Assembly (NCBI GenBank): GCA_015259125.1
Contig: JABZGR010000035.1
Coordinates: forward strand, 1 to 19,057
Direction: 5' to 3'
Source of the DNA: Alloprevotella tannerae
GTDB lineage: Bacteria; Bacteroidota; Bacteroidia; Bacteroidales; Bacteroidaceae
DNA: 19,057 nt
In this document: positions 6,637 through 14,878 of the stretch, in pieces
How the letters are laid out: the number at the start of each line of letters is the position of its first letter
Position numbering within the stretch: position 1 is the first letter of the stretch
The notes under the pieces: model-generated
Database searches by the model: none
What the model was told of the DNA's origin: nothing
Seen by the model: only the letters and a program-made list of their open reading frames with translations
Position numbers and translations under genes: made by a program

Positions 6637-8004
6637 TTTGTATTGTTCCTTTTTTAGTTGTTTACACCCCTCCTATCCGAACAAAAGCCTACGAAGGCCT
6701 GGGTAAGGATACGGCAATTAAAGAATTTCCTAAGTAGATATGCGGGAAAACTTAATGCTTACTTTTACACGAAATCTATTTGGATAACTGCAAGGGGAGG
6801 GTAACTTATGACGGGGCGATGATATGCGCTCTCAATGTTCTTACAGACTCTCTTTGTGTAGATGCGACTTTTTTATCAGTTGCCTCCAAATCTGCTATTC
6901 TTGTAAGGGTTTTGCAGCAGACTCTTGCGTCTGGTTATAAATTGGCCTCCAAAAGAATGTAATGTGCACGTTGCCCTTATTTGGGATGTGTATATTGATG
7001 ACAAAGATAAGCATATGTTTTGATTTTTTCAAAGAACTTTCTCTTAAGAAACTTTAATCAATTTCTTATAGGTACGTGCCTTACAAATGTGAAACAGGGG
7101 ACTGACGAATGACAAATCTTCACATTTTACCGACAAGGGCGGTCTCTTTTCGCCTGCTGCGATCCTTGCTTTTGCTTTACTAAGCTGAGTTGTAAACCTT
7201 GCCGGGCCGGAGAAAGAAAGGATGTGTAAACTTCAAATATGATTAAGATAATATACTATCAACGACTATTAAAAATAAGACGAAATGTAGTCAACCAAAA
7301 ACATTAACTGCCAACTTTTTCGTGTCTCTACACGTTGAGATGAGCGTCTCTGCACGTTGAGACACGAGTCTCTACACGTTGAGACGATTGTATCTACACG
7401 CAGAGACATCATTTTAGCGCTTTGAAAATAAATCGGCATTACTGAGCGGACTAAGACTCAACGACTAAAATGTTGCAAACTGCATTGTAGACTTTTCGCG
7501 CCTAATGATCGGTCGTACCCTCAAACTTGAAAATTTTATGGGCAAGTTTCAGGTGGAAAGACTTTCCGTTATGGTATGATCAATCGTAGGACTTCGAAAG
7601 GCATCTTCTTTGGGGTTGTTCGGCAAACGGCTTGAAAGTGAAAAACAGGTGTGGCTGATTTTGAATGAGCATATAAGCCGATAGAAAAAAGGCGTCACAG
7701 AGAGTAGTAGTCGCGAGTTGGTTTTCGAGGGGATTGGTTTGTAATAAACCAACATAAGCGAATGTTTCTTCTTATGTCTGCTTCAAGCTTAGCTTGGGCG
7801 GTTTGGGCCTTTGGCTGTGAAAGATGGAAGTGTAGCGTTTCAAGCTTAATGTGTACATGAGTTGTTTTGTTGGATTCGGCGAAGCGGTTGTGGGGCGCGT
7901 GTATCGTTATAGTAAGTCTATCGGTATTCTTTATAGAAGTTTCTGAGTTCTTCATCGAAAAGATTGCAATGCTTTCTATGCAAAAAACGTTTCTATCAAA
8001 CGAG
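6637..8004. other. Long region without a convincing gene
   Basis: About 1.4 kb between the LRR gene and the pgk terminator. Open frames of 60-86 codons exist (6780-6962 plus; 7549-7755 and 7695-7955 minus), but they begin at poor starts, overlap one another and show no family motifs. Identifiable structure: the phased repeat at 7324-7407 and an inverted repeat AAATGTGAA (7085-7093) with TTCACATTT (7119-7127) around a 25-nt loop. Composition varies from A/T-rich (7230-7310) to mixed. The region may hold decayed genes or regulatory RNA, but nothing firm. Confidence 0.45.
7324..7407. repeat. Four 18-bp dyad units phased at exactly 22 bp
   Basis: Units begin at 7324, 7346, 7368 and 7390. The central form is GTCTCTACACGTTGAGAC, with GTCTC and GAGAC as inverted arms around a TACACGTT core. 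Unit 1 ends in T instead of C, unit 2 has G for A at position 7, and unit 4 has four changes (GTATCTACACGCAGAGAC). The 4-bp linkers differ (GAGC, ACGA, GATT) while spacing is constant. The fixed 22-bp phase, about two helical turns, would fit protein binding on one face of DNA, or a tandem duplication history. Confidence 0.85.
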
Positions 8005-8034
8005 AAAGGGCGCGTCTAAGCAGACGCGCCCTTT
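8005..8034 (-). terminator. Strong terminator downstream of pgk
   Basis: AAAGGGCGCGTCT (8005-8017) and AGACGCGCCCTTT (8022-8034) form a perfect 13-bp GC-rich stem with the 4-nt loop AAGC. It lies 26 bp past the pgk stop. On the minus strand the stem ends in TTT followed by CTCGTTTG; on the plus strand it ends in TTTTAGCTTTAT, so it may work in both directions. Confidence 0.85.
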
Positions 8035-8060
8035 TAGCTTTATATAATTGTCAAAGAGGA

Positions 8061-9308
8061 TCAGCCCTTGATGGCTGCTACGCCGGGAAGTTCTTTCCCT
8101 TCGATGGCTTCCAGCATAGCGCCGCCGCCGGTTGATACGTAGGATACTTGATCGGCCAAACCGAACTTATTGACAGCTGCAACGGAGTCGCCACCGCCTA
8201 CAAGGCTGTAAGCGCCTTGCTTCGTAGCCTCGGCTACATACTTGGCAATTTCGCCTGTACCCACAGCAAAGTTGGGTAATTCGAAGACGCCGACCGGACC
8301 ATTCCATAAGATGGTCTTTGACTCGAGAATTACTTTCTTCCACACTTCAAGCGATGCAGGACCGGCATCCATACCTTCCCAATCATCAGGAATCTCATTA
8401 ATGGGGAAAATCTTTCGTGGCGTGTCATTCTTAAACTCTTGCCCGCAGACGCTTTGTATCGACAAGTAGATGTTGACACCCTTTTCCTTGGCTGCTGCCA
8501 ATACGTTAAGTGCTTCGGGGATCAGATCGTCTTCGTGGAGCGACAGGCCAATGTGGCCCCCCATAGCCTTGACAAAAGTATAGCCCATACCACCGCCGAT
8601 GATGAGGTTATCCACTTTGTCCAAAAGATTCTTGATCACGCCGAGTTTGGAGCTTACTTTGCTGCCGCCGATAATGGCCGTAAACGGTTGCCGTGCGCTA
8701 TGCATCACGCTCTCGATGGCTTTTACCTCATTCTCCATCAGATAGCCAAGCATTTTATGATCCTTGTCGAAATCGTCGGCAATGACGGCCGTGGAAGCGT
8801 GGCGACGGTGAGCCGTGCCAAAGGCATCATTGATATAGTAATCAGCATAAGAAGCCAACTTGCGGGCAAATTCAGCTTGGCGAGCCTTCATTTCTTTCTT
8901 TGCAGCATCGTAAGCCGGATCTGCCTTGTCAATGCCTACGGGCTTACCCTCCTCTTCCGGATAGAAACGAAGGTTCTCGAGCAGGAGCGCTTCGCCCGGA
9001 AGGAGTGCTGCCACTTCCTTTTCAGCCTTGCCACAATCGGGGGCAAACTTCACCTCAACGCCCAAAGCCTCGGAAACGTTCTTGACGATTTGTTTGAGTG
9101 ACAACTTTGGGTTCACCTTGCCTTTAGGCTTGCCCATATGGCTCATCATAATCAATGCGCCGCCGTCGTTTAATACTTTCTTTAATGTAGGCAGTGCGCC
9201 GCGTATGCGGGTATTGTCTGTTACAAGTCCGTTTTCGTCGAGAGGCACGTTAAAGTCAACGCGAACGATTACTTTCTTTCCGTCGAAATTGCAATTGTCA
9301 ATTGTCAT
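8061..9308 (-). CDS. pgk: Phosphoglycerate kinase
   Basis: A 415-residue cytosolic glycolytic enzyme that transfers phosphate between 1,3-bisphosphoglycerate and ADP, giving 3-phosphoglycerate and ATP. Family signatures appear in order: RVDFNVP (16-22), SHMGKPKG (56-63), ENLRF (111-115), DAFGTAHRRHAST (161-173), GGSKVSSK (214-221), GGGMGYTF (238-245), WNGPVGVFE (335-343), GGGDS (371-375) and STGGGAMLE (392-400). A charged insert follows ENLRF, at about 116-148. The frame stays open upstream to 9476, but that part overlaps the 3' end of nth and lacks homology, so the ATG at 9306-9308 is used. It begins 82 bp after the nth stop, with its own TAAATTTG box, so it is probably transcribed independently and perhaps also by read-through. 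Confidence 0.98.
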   Translation of the reverse strand: MTIDNCNFDGKKVIVRVDFNVPLDENGLVTDNTRIRGALPTLKKVLNDGGALIMMSHMGKPKGKVNPKLSLKQIVKNVSEALGVEVKFAPDCGKAEKEVAALLPGEALLLENLRFYPEEEGKPVGIDKADPAYDAAKKEMKARQAEFARKLASYADYYINDAFGTAHRRHASTAVIADDFDKDHKMLGYLMENEVKAIESVMHSARQPFTAIIGGSKVSSKLGVIKNLLDKVDNLIIGGGMGYTFVKAMGGHIGLSLHEDDLIPEALNVLAAAKEKGVNIYLSIQSVCGQEFKNDTPRKIFPINEIPDDWEGMDAGPASLEVWKKVILESKTILWNGPVGVFELPNFAVGTGEIAKYVAEATKQGAYSLVGGGDSVAAVNKFGLADQVSYVSTGGGAMLEAIEGKELPGVAAIKG

Positions 9309-9346
9309 AATCAATAGTTTATATAAGTCGTCATTTATCCGTGTTG

Positions 9347-9354
9347 CAAATTTA
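9347..9354 (-). promoter_or_regulatory. Bacteroidetes -7 box of pgk
   Basis: On the minus strand the bases read TAAATTTG, matching TAnnTTTG, 38 bp before the pgk ATG. The predicted leader is about 30 nt. The -33 region reads TGTGG rather than TTTG. Its position between nth and pgk supports a separate promoter for pgk. Confidence 0.55.
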
Positions 9355-9390
9355 CAGAATATACTTGATACGACCACATATTCTTTGCTT

Positions 9391-10038
9391 TTATCTCTTC
9401 TTAATTTGCAAAGGTCCTTTACATAAGCCGTGCAGATCGCATTTGTCGCACTTTGGGCGGAGCGCCGTGCAGACATAACGCCCGTGAAGCAACAACCAGA
9501 AGTGGCTGGGCGCTACTTTCTCTTCGGGAATGTATTTTTTGAGCGCCATCTCCACCTTGTAGGGCGTGTTGGCCGTCTTCGGCACTAAGCCTAAGCGATG
9601 ACTGACACGGAAGACGTGCGTATCGACGGCTAAAGCTGCTTTGTGAAAGGCTACGGCTTGCACGACGTTGGCCGTCTTGCGCCCCACGCCTGGCAGGCGA
9701 GTGAGCTCTTCAAGCGTTGTCGGCACTTCGCCATTAAACGTTTCGACCAGCATTTGCGCTAAGCCGGCCAAGTGTTTGGCTTTCGAGTTAGGATAACTCA
9801 CACTCTTTATATATTCAAACAGTTTCTCCGGCGTGGCTTGCGCCATCGCAGCCGCGTCGGGATAGGCCTCGAAGAGTGCCGGCGTAATCATATTGACCCG
9901 CTTGTCGGTGCATTGAGCTGATAACACTACGGCTATGAGCAGTTGGAAGGGCGTAGTGAAATGGAGTTCGGTTTCTACGTCGCCATACTTGGGCGCCAAG
10001 GTGCCTAAGACCGTGTCAAAGAGTTCCTGCTTCTTCAT
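9391..10038 (-). CDS. nth: Endonuclease III (DNA glycosylase/AP lyase)
   Basis: A 215-residue base-excision-repair enzyme that removes oxidised pyrimidines and cuts the abasic site by beta-elimination. The helix-hairpin-helix motif LPGVGRKTANVV (115-126) contains the catalytic lysine (Lys121), and the partner aspartate lies in VDTHVFRV (Asp139). The 4Fe-4S cluster ligands Cys190, Cys197, Cys200 and Cys206 have the standard C-x6-C-x2-C-x5-C spacing. Length is typical (about 211 in E. coli). Its start overlaps the ribE stop by 4 bp (10035-10038), indicating translational coupling in the lipoprotein-ribE-nth operon. The combination with riboflavin synthase is positional; no functional link is evident. 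Confidence 0.97.
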   Translation of the reverse strand: MKKQELFDTVLGTLAPKYGDVETELHFTTPFQLLIAVVLSAQCTDKRVNMITPALFEAYPDAAAMAQATPEKLFEYIKSVSYPNSKAKHLAGLAQMLVETFNGEVPTTLEELTRLPGVGRKTANVVQAVAFHKAALAVDTHVFRVSHRLGLVPKTANTPYKVEMALKKYIPEEKVAPSHFWLLLHGRYVCTALRPKCDKCDLHGLCKGPLQIKKR

Positions 10039-10640
10039 TCCTCAAAATGTCTGAGGCGCGCCATATACTTCCCCAGAATGTCAAATTCGAGATTAACGAC
10101 AGAGCCCTCTTTTATATTGTGGAAGTTGGTGTGCTCATAGGTATAAGGAATGATGCAGACCTCAAAAGTATTGTCCGTCGGGCGGCAAACGGTCAGACTC
10201 ACGCCATTGACCGTGACGCTGCCTTTCTCTACGGTAAAATAGCCCTGCAAAGCCTTCGCGCGATCTGCCTCATAGGCAAAGGTGAAAATATAGCTGCCAT
10301 CGACGTTCTCCACCTTCTTGCAAACGGCTGTCGTGTCTACGTGTCCTTGCACGATGTGTCCGTCCAAGCGCCCGTTCATCAGCATCGAGCGTTCTACGTT
10401 CACTTCATCGCCCGGCTGCAACAATCCCAAATTAGAACGCTGCAAAGTTTCGTCCATTGCCGTAACGACATATTGATCTGCCGTTTGTGAGACAACGGTA
10501 AGGCAAACCCCGTTGTGCGCCACGCTCTGATCGATGCTGAGTTCGTGCGCAAAATGGCAGGTAAAGGTGAAATGAATATTCGTCCTATCTCTTTCCACAG
10601 CGACGAGGCGCGCTGTGCTTTCTACTATACCACTAAACAT
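10035..10640 (-). CDS. ribE: Riboflavin synthase, alpha subunit
   Basis: A 201-residue enzyme that dismutates two 6,7-dimethyl-8-ribityllumazine molecules to riboflavin and the pyrimidinedione precursor, the last step of riboflavin synthesis. It starts with the hallmark MFSGIVE and has two homologous lumazine-binding halves: the first with HNGVCLTV and VNVERSM, the second with GHIVQGHVDTTA and VNGVSLTV. Length is normal for the family. It begins 5 bp after the stop of the lipoprotein gene and overlaps nth by 4 bp. No FMN riboswitch was recognised upstream of the operon, and the other rib genes are not nearby. Some genomes call this gene ribC. Confidence 0.97.
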   Translation of the reverse strand: MFSGIVESTARLVAVERDRTNIHFTFTCHFAHELSIDQSVAHNGVCLTVVSQTADQYVVTAMDETLQRSNLGLLQPGDEVNVERSMLMNGRLDGHIVQGHVDTTAVCKKVENVDGSYIFTFAYEADRAKALQGYFTVEKGSVTVNGVSLTVCRPTDNTFEVCIIPYTYEHTNFHNIKEGSVVNLEFDILGKYMARLRHFEE

Positions 10641-10645
10641 ATCGT

Positions 10646-11134
10646 TTACTTTTTCTGTATGAAATATTGCTGCTTGCCCTCGGCCTTAAAGGCTTTATCG
10701 TCGAGCGAGAGGATGCGCACCGTGTCGCCGTTAATAATCGGACGAGCATTGAAGATCGTAAAGTCTTTAACGAAGCGGCGCAACTGTGAGAGATTGACAG
10801 CTACACCCACCGCCTGATAGTCCGTACCTTTTCCGCGCACGGTCAAGGCGTAATCGTCGCCACCATTGATGTCGCCATAAAAGATGCCATCTTTGCCATC
10901 GAGTTCATACGTGCGGTCAAGTTCCAATGTATCGCCCTTTGTCGTGATCACGGCGAAAGTCGACATACCATATAAATCGTCGTCCGCTTTACCATAGATG
11001 GTCGAGTCGGGTACTGCATTTACTTGTGCCACGCTATCCTTCGGCAACGTAGCAGGCTGCTCATCGCTGTGCGCCTTGCGCTCCTTGCATCCTGCAAACG
11101 CTAAAAGGGCAAGAAAAAGTATTGCTTTCTTCAT
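10646..11134 (-). CDS. Putative lipoprotein of unknown function
   Basis: A 162-residue protein starting MKKAILFLALLAFAGC, a short lipoprotein signal peptide with lipobox FAGC, predicting lipidation at Cys16 and anchoring to a membrane. The next 25 residues are a polar linker. The rest (about 55-160) looks like one small beta-rich domain with segments such as TTKGDTLELDRTY, DGIFYGDINGGDDYALTVRG and RPIINGDTVRILSLDDKAF. I recognise no named family. It is the first gene of a tight operon with ribE and nth and lies back to back with rpsA across a 130-bp gap. Its promoter is unclear: TACTTTAG on the minus strand (plus 11157-11164) is one mismatch from the -7 consensus. Confidence 0.85.
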   Translation of the reverse strand: MKKAILFLALLAFAGCKERKAHSDEQPATLPKDSVAQVNAVPDSTIYGKADDDLYGMSTFAVITTKGDTLELDRTYELDGKDGIFYGDINGGDDYALTVRGKGTDYQAVGVAVNLSQLRRFVKDFTIFNARPIINGDTVRILSLDDKAFKAEGKQQYFIQKK

Positions 11135-11186
11135 AAAAAAACATATTTTGAGCGGCTAAAGTACAAATTAATTCTCGTTTTAATGC

Positions 11187-11215
11187 TTGTTACTCAATGG
11201 AAAACCGTAACTTTG
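11187..11215 (+). promoter_or_regulatory. Promoter of rpsA
   Basis: TTG at 11187-11189 and TAACTTTG at 11208-11215 are separated by 18 bp, matching the Bacteroidetes housekeeping pattern of a TTTG-like -33 box and a TAnnTTTG -7 box, here followed by C. The predicted start near 11222 gives a leader of about 43 nt. No Shine-Dalgarno sequence precedes the ATG at 11265; the leader end is A/T-rich (TTTTAAAATTTAA), as is usual for highly expressed Bacteroidetes genes. Confidence 0.75.
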
Positions 11216-11264
11216 CCGCGATATAATTCACTTTTCTAACAATATTAATCCTTTTAAAATTTAA

Positions 11265-13037
11265 ATGGAGAATTACAAGAACATTCAACCGCTGTCCGAG
11301 TTCGACTGGGAAGCATTTGAAAAAGGCACAGTTGAAGGCGGAGAAAGCCAGCAAGAGCAAGAAGCATCTTACGACAAGACGCTTGGCAATGTCACTGAAA
11401 ATGACGTCGTAGAAGGCACAGTCATTTCAATCAACAAGCGCGAAGTAGTTGTAAGCATCGGCTTCAAGAGCGACGGCATCGTCCCCGTAAGCGAATTTCG
11501 TTACAATCCTGAACTTCAAGTAGGCGACAAAGTAGAAGTTTACATTGAAAATCAGGAAGACAAAAAAGGACAGCTTGTTCTTTCTCACAAAAAAGCTCGC
11601 TTGAGCAAGGCTTGGGATCGCATTAACCAAGCATTGCAAGACAAAGAAACAATCAAGGGCTTTATCAAGTGCCGCACGAAGGGCGGTATGATTGTAGACG
11701 TATTTGGTATCGAAGCTTTCCTGCCGGGTAGCCAGATTGATGTTAAGCCGATTCGCGACTATGACATCTTCGTGGGCAAAACGATGGAGTTCCAGGTGGT
11801 TAAGATCAATCAAGAATACAAGAACGTTGTGGTTAGCCACAAGGCGCTTATCGAAGCTGAACTCGAAGCACAGAAGCAAGAGATCATCTCTAAGTTGCAA
11901 AAAGGCCAAGTGCTCGAAGGTACGGTTAAGAACATCACTTCTTACGGCGTATTCATCGACTTGGGCGGCGTAGACGGCTTGATCCACATCACAGATCTTT
12001 CTTGGGGTCGCGTAAACGATCCGCACGAAGTCGTTCAGCTCGACCAGAAGCTCAACGTCGTTATCCTCGACTTCGACGAAGAGAAGAAGCGCATCGCGCT
12101 TGGCTTGAAGCAACTCACGCCGCATCCTTGGGACGCTTTAGCACCCGAATTGAAGGTGGGCGACAAGGTTCAAGGTAAGGTTGTCGTGATGGCCGACTAC
12201 GGCGCATTCGTAGAGATCGCTCCGGGTGTTGAAGGCTTGATCCACGTTAGCGAAATGAGCTGGAGTCAACACTTACGCTCAGCGCAAGACTTCCTCAAGG
12301 TAGGCGACGAAGTTGAGGCTGTCATCCTTACGCTCGACCGCCAAGAGCGCAAGATGTCGCTCGGCATCAAGCAGCTCAAAGAAGATCCTTGGAAGGACAT
12401 CGAAGAGAAATATCCGGTTGGTTCTAAGCACCAAGGTAAGGTTCGCAACTTCACCAACTTCGGCGTATTCGTTGAATTGGAAGAAGGCGTTGATGGTCTC
12501 GTACACATCTCTGACCTCTCTTGGACGAAGAAAGTTAAGCATCCGTCTGAGTTCACGCAACTGGGCGCAGAGCTTGATGTTGTTGTCCTCGAAATCGACA
12601 AGGCAAACCGCCGCTTGAGCCTCGGCCACAAGCAACTCGAAGAAAATCCTTGGGATAAGTTTGAAGGCCTCTTCGAAGATGGCTCAATCCACGAAGGAAA
12701 AGTTGTAGAAATTTTAGACAAGGGCGCAGTGATCCAACTTCAAGAAGGTGTAGAAGGCTTCGCAACGCCGAAACACTTGGTGAAAGAAGACGGTAGCCGC
12801 GTACAACTTGGCGAAACTTTGCCTTTCAAGGTGATCGAGTTCAATAAGGACAACAAGCGCGTGATCCTCTCTCACAGCCGCACATTCGAAGATCCGCAGC
12901 GTGCAGAGCGCAAAGCAGCTCGCCACAATGCGAAGAAGGAAGAAACTACGCAAATCCAAAACCAGATAGCAAGCAACAGCTTGGGCGACAACGACGCTTT
13001 GGCTGCATTGAAAGCTAAAATGGAGCAGGGTGAGTAA
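11265..13037 (+). CDS. rpsA: 30S ribosomal protein S1
   Basis: A 590-residue protein with six S1 (OB-fold) RNA-binding domains, at about 46-108, 126-194, 213-282, 298-367, 385-454 and 471-538. Domains 3 to 5 show the typical G-x-V-x-x-I-x-x-Y/F-G-x-F-V/I-x-L pattern followed by GLIHITDLSW, GLIHVSEMSW and GLVHISDLSW. The last 50 residues are a charged, Gln/Lys-rich tail. S1 binds mRNA on the small ribosomal subunit and supports initiation. It is monocistronic, with its own promoter and a strong terminator. Its codon use is strongly biased compared with the A/T-rich genes that follow. Long open frames on the opposite strand are shadows of this gene. Confidence 0.98.
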   Translation: MENYKNIQPLSEFDWEAFEKGTVEGGESQQEQEASYDKTLGNVTENDVVEGTVISINKREVVVSIGFKSDGIVPVSEFRYNPELQVGDKVEVYIENQEDKKGQLVLSHKKARLSKAWDRINQALQDKETIKGFIKCRTKGGMIVDVFGIEAFLPGSQIDVKPIRDYDIFVGKTMEFQVVKINQEYKNVVVSHKALIEAELEAQKQEIISKLQKGQVLEGTVKNITSYGVFIDLGGVDGLIHITDLSWGRVNDPHEVVQLDQKLNVVILDFDEEKKRIALGLKQLTPHPWDALAPELKVGDKVQGKVVVMADYGAFVEIAPGVEGLIHVSEMSWSQHLRSAQDFLKVGDEVEAVILTLDRQERKMSLGIKQLKEDPWKDIEEKYPVGSKHQGKVRNFTNFGVFVELEEGVDGLVHISDLSWTKKVKHPSEFTQLGAELDVVVLEIDKANRRLSLGHKQLEENPWDKFEGLFEDGSIHEGKVVEILDKGAVIQLQEGVEGFATPKHLVKEDGSRVQLGETLPFKVIEFNKDNKRVILSHSRTFEDPQRAERKAARHNAKKEETTQIQNQIASNSLGDNDALAALKAKMEQGE

Positions 13038-13067
13038 AAAGCTCAATTCCCCGCATTAAACATACTT

Positions 13068-13111
13068 AGAGAAGGTGGCCCGACTAAAGATCGTCGCCAC
13101 CTTCTCTTTTT
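13068..13111 (+). terminator. Rho-independent terminator of rpsA
   Basis: AGAGAAGGTGGC (13068-13079) pairs perfectly over 12 bp with GCCACCTTCTCT (13096-13107) across a 16-nt loop, followed by TTTTTGTTTTTG. It begins 31 bp after the rpsA stop. Confidence 0.9.
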
Positions 13112-13214
13112 GTTTTTGCCATATATATATATGACTGGCGTATTGATAAAAGGCCTTTATGTTGAACCCCAACCTTTATTTCAGGAATAGAAACAACACA
13201 AAACAGCCAGATGA

Positions 13215-13243
13215 TTGTTTTGCATAAGCGCTAAGCACCTTTG
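13215..13243 (+). promoter_or_regulatory. Promoter candidate for the orphan gene at 13286
   Basis: TTG at 13215-13217 and CACCTTTG at 13236-13243 have the same 18-bp spacing as the rpsA promoter. The -7 box matches seven of the eight positions used for scoring TAnnTTTG, with C in place of the first T, and is followed by C. The predicted leader is about 36 nt. Confidence 0.4.
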
Positions 13244-13285
13244 CCTCCTGATTTAGATGCTACCACGTTTTGAGAATAAAGTAAG

Positions 13286-13687
13286 ATGAAATACGTAATA
13301 AAACCTTACGAGGGTGTGAACGATTACAAGTTCGGAAGTTCCCTTGAAGAAATTTTGAGTAAAGCAGAGAAGGACTTTAAGAAAGTTGATAAAGGTCTTC
13401 TTGTAAAATTGTATTCAGACGATTTGTCTTTGGTTTTCGAAAACAACAGATTAGTGGAAATCTCTGTTGTCGAAAATAAAGGAGTTGAATTGTATTACAA
13501 CGAATACAATCTGTTTTGCTGCAAAAATATAATTGATAAGCTGAAGGGTAGCTTTTCGTGTATACAGAAATATGGTTTTACTATATTCAACAGCGTCGGT
13601 ATTGCCTTCAGCGAATTTCAAGAAGATGAAAGAGAAAGGACTGTTACGATTTATAGTCCGCACTATTGGGACGATATCATTAACTGA
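13286..13687 (+). CDS. Uncharacterised 133-residue protein
   Basis: A small soluble protein without signal peptide or membrane segment, starting MKYVIKPYEGVNDYKFGSSL and ending YSPHYWDDIIN. The alternation of short beta-like stretches (SLVFENNRLVEISVV, VELYYNEYNLF, GIAFSEFQED) with one helix suggests an alpha/beta fold. I recognise no family with confidence. The opening pattern G-V-x-x-Y-K-F-G, followed by a helix, is reminiscent of small immunity-like proteins, but this is only an impression. It is more A/T-rich than rpsA just upstream, suggesting acquisition or weak expression. The next gene starts 87 bp later on the same strand and may be co-transcribed. Confidence 0.75.
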   Translation: MKYVIKPYEGVNDYKFGSSLEEILSKAEKDFKKVDKGLLVKLYSDDLSLVFENNRLVEISVVENKGVELYYNEYNLFCCKNIIDKLKGSFSCIQKYGFTIFNSVGIAFSEFQEDERERTVTIYSPHYWDDIIN

Positions 13688-13774
13688 TGTAATAACGAAT
13701 TTGCGTTTTATGCAATGTTGTTCCCTTCATAACCTTTTATTTTGAGCAACTATTCTCAAGCTAATAGCAGATAA

Positions 13775-14482
13775 ATGGAAGCGAACAAAAGATATTTCAG
13801 CGTACGTCTGTCAATAGAAAGTACAGTAACGGGAATAACAGATGGTGTTACCAACCAAGTTGAAATACGGCTCAAGAAAGAGCAATATTCCTTTGCCAAT
13901 GTGGCAGACAAGGACTATCTAATGGCGTATTGTAGGGCTTTATGGGAAAGAAGCAGGCATATCGGTCTACAAGACTTTCCTATAATTGACGTTTTCAAGC
14001 TGCGACAGATCGTCTATTATAAAACTAAAAAGCGGGTAAAGGAAACGGATTTCATATCGAACATGACGGACAACTCCTTCGGAATGCTCGATTTTATCGT
14101 TTCAGAAACGATAAAGAAAGCGCTTGAACAATTCAAATTGCCCCTACATTCCGAAATTCCCGTGAGCATTCCGGAGTTCTCCACAGCGCAGAACTATTAT
14201 CTTTTAGCATTCCCTTGCATTCCTCTGGATCAGATAGATTACACGAAAAGTATCATTATAGACTCTTTTTCGAGGGAACGTTTGAAGTATAATTCGTTCG
14301 TAGAATATAAAAATCGGGAGCAAAAGTTTACGGAAATGCGCCACATCTCCCTTGCAAAAAAATACGACTTCGACATATTGAAAGTACCTACAGTGGGCTT
14401 ATTCTTCTCAGAAAGGCTTATCAATTACTTGAAAGAAACTAAGACAACGGGCTTGGATTATCTCGAACAAACACTTGAATAA
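13775..14482 (+). CDS. Uncharacterised 235-residue protein, possible immunity-type protein
   Basis: A soluble protein without signal peptide, starting MEANKRYFSVRLSIESTVTG. No catalytic motif is evident. The C-terminal stretch VGLFFSERLINYLKETKTTG followed by LDYLEQ resembles the end of DUF1629/Imm11-like immunity proteins, where a serine-containing L-F/V-x-S-x-x-L-x-x-x-L helix precedes a T-G-hydrophobic strand. That resemblance is weak and from memory. No toxin gene, transposase or secretion gene is adjacent, so if it is an immunity protein it is an orphan. The gene is A/T-rich compared with pgk and rpsA. The ATG at 13775 is the first in frame; the upstream bases (AATAGCAGATAA) are typical of weak Bacteroidetes initiation regions. 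Confidence 0.75.
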   Translation: MEANKRYFSVRLSIESTVTGITDGVTNQVEIRLKKEQYSFANVADKDYLMAYCRALWERSRHIGLQDFPIIDVFKLRQIVYYKTKKRVKETDFISNMTDNSFGMLDFIVSETIKKALEQFKLPLHSEIPVSIPEFSTAQNYYLLAFPCIPLDQIDYTKSIIIDSFSRERLKYNSFVEYKNREQKFTEMRHISLAKKYDFDILKVPTVGLFFSERLINYLKETKTTGLDYLEQTLE

Positions 14483-14878
14483 TACAACCAACTGTTTGTT
14501 TTTCAGCAGAAAGCGCATTAAACGACATTTACTTACGACCAAAACAAAACAAACCAAAGGCATAAAGATACGTCGAGTTGCAGTCGGCTGCCCGCTTACC
14601 TCCCCGAGGTCGCTTCTCCGCGGCCTTATTTTATGGCTTTATATGGCTGACCGGTAAAAGTCGTCATCTCTATATACCCTACAACTGAAGTCTGTTGCCG
14701 AGCTTCAGCCTATTCGTGAACATTCATTTTTATGTGCGAAACGTAGTAAACCTACACAGCGTCCCACCTTATAGCAGTCAAATAAGGTAGAGCCCGTTTA
14801 TCAACAGACTTGTTTCAATCTTATTCGCAATGCTCATCTTGCGCGGGTAAGCCGTACCAAAATCGGTTTTGAATACTT

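Noticed and set aside
6780..6962. 60-codon plus-strand frame
   Set aside because: It begins with TTG, has no recognisable motif and no promoter; considered chance.
7549..7955. Two overlapping minus-strand frames of 68 and 86 codons
   Set aside because: They overlap each other, show no family motif, and have low-complexity Thr/His/Ser-rich composition.
9309..9476. N-terminal extension of phosphoglycerate kinase
   Set aside because: It overlaps nth, lacks homology, and contains the TAAATTTG promoter box; the family start motif follows the ATG at 9308.
11427..12125. 232-codon minus-strand frame opposite rpsA
   Set aside because: It is a shadow of the strongly biased rpsA codon pattern; no motifs and no regulatory signals.
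14475..14657. 60-codon plus-strand frame after the orphan pair
   Set aside because: It overlaps the preceding gene by 8 bp, is basic and featureless, and no homology is recognised.
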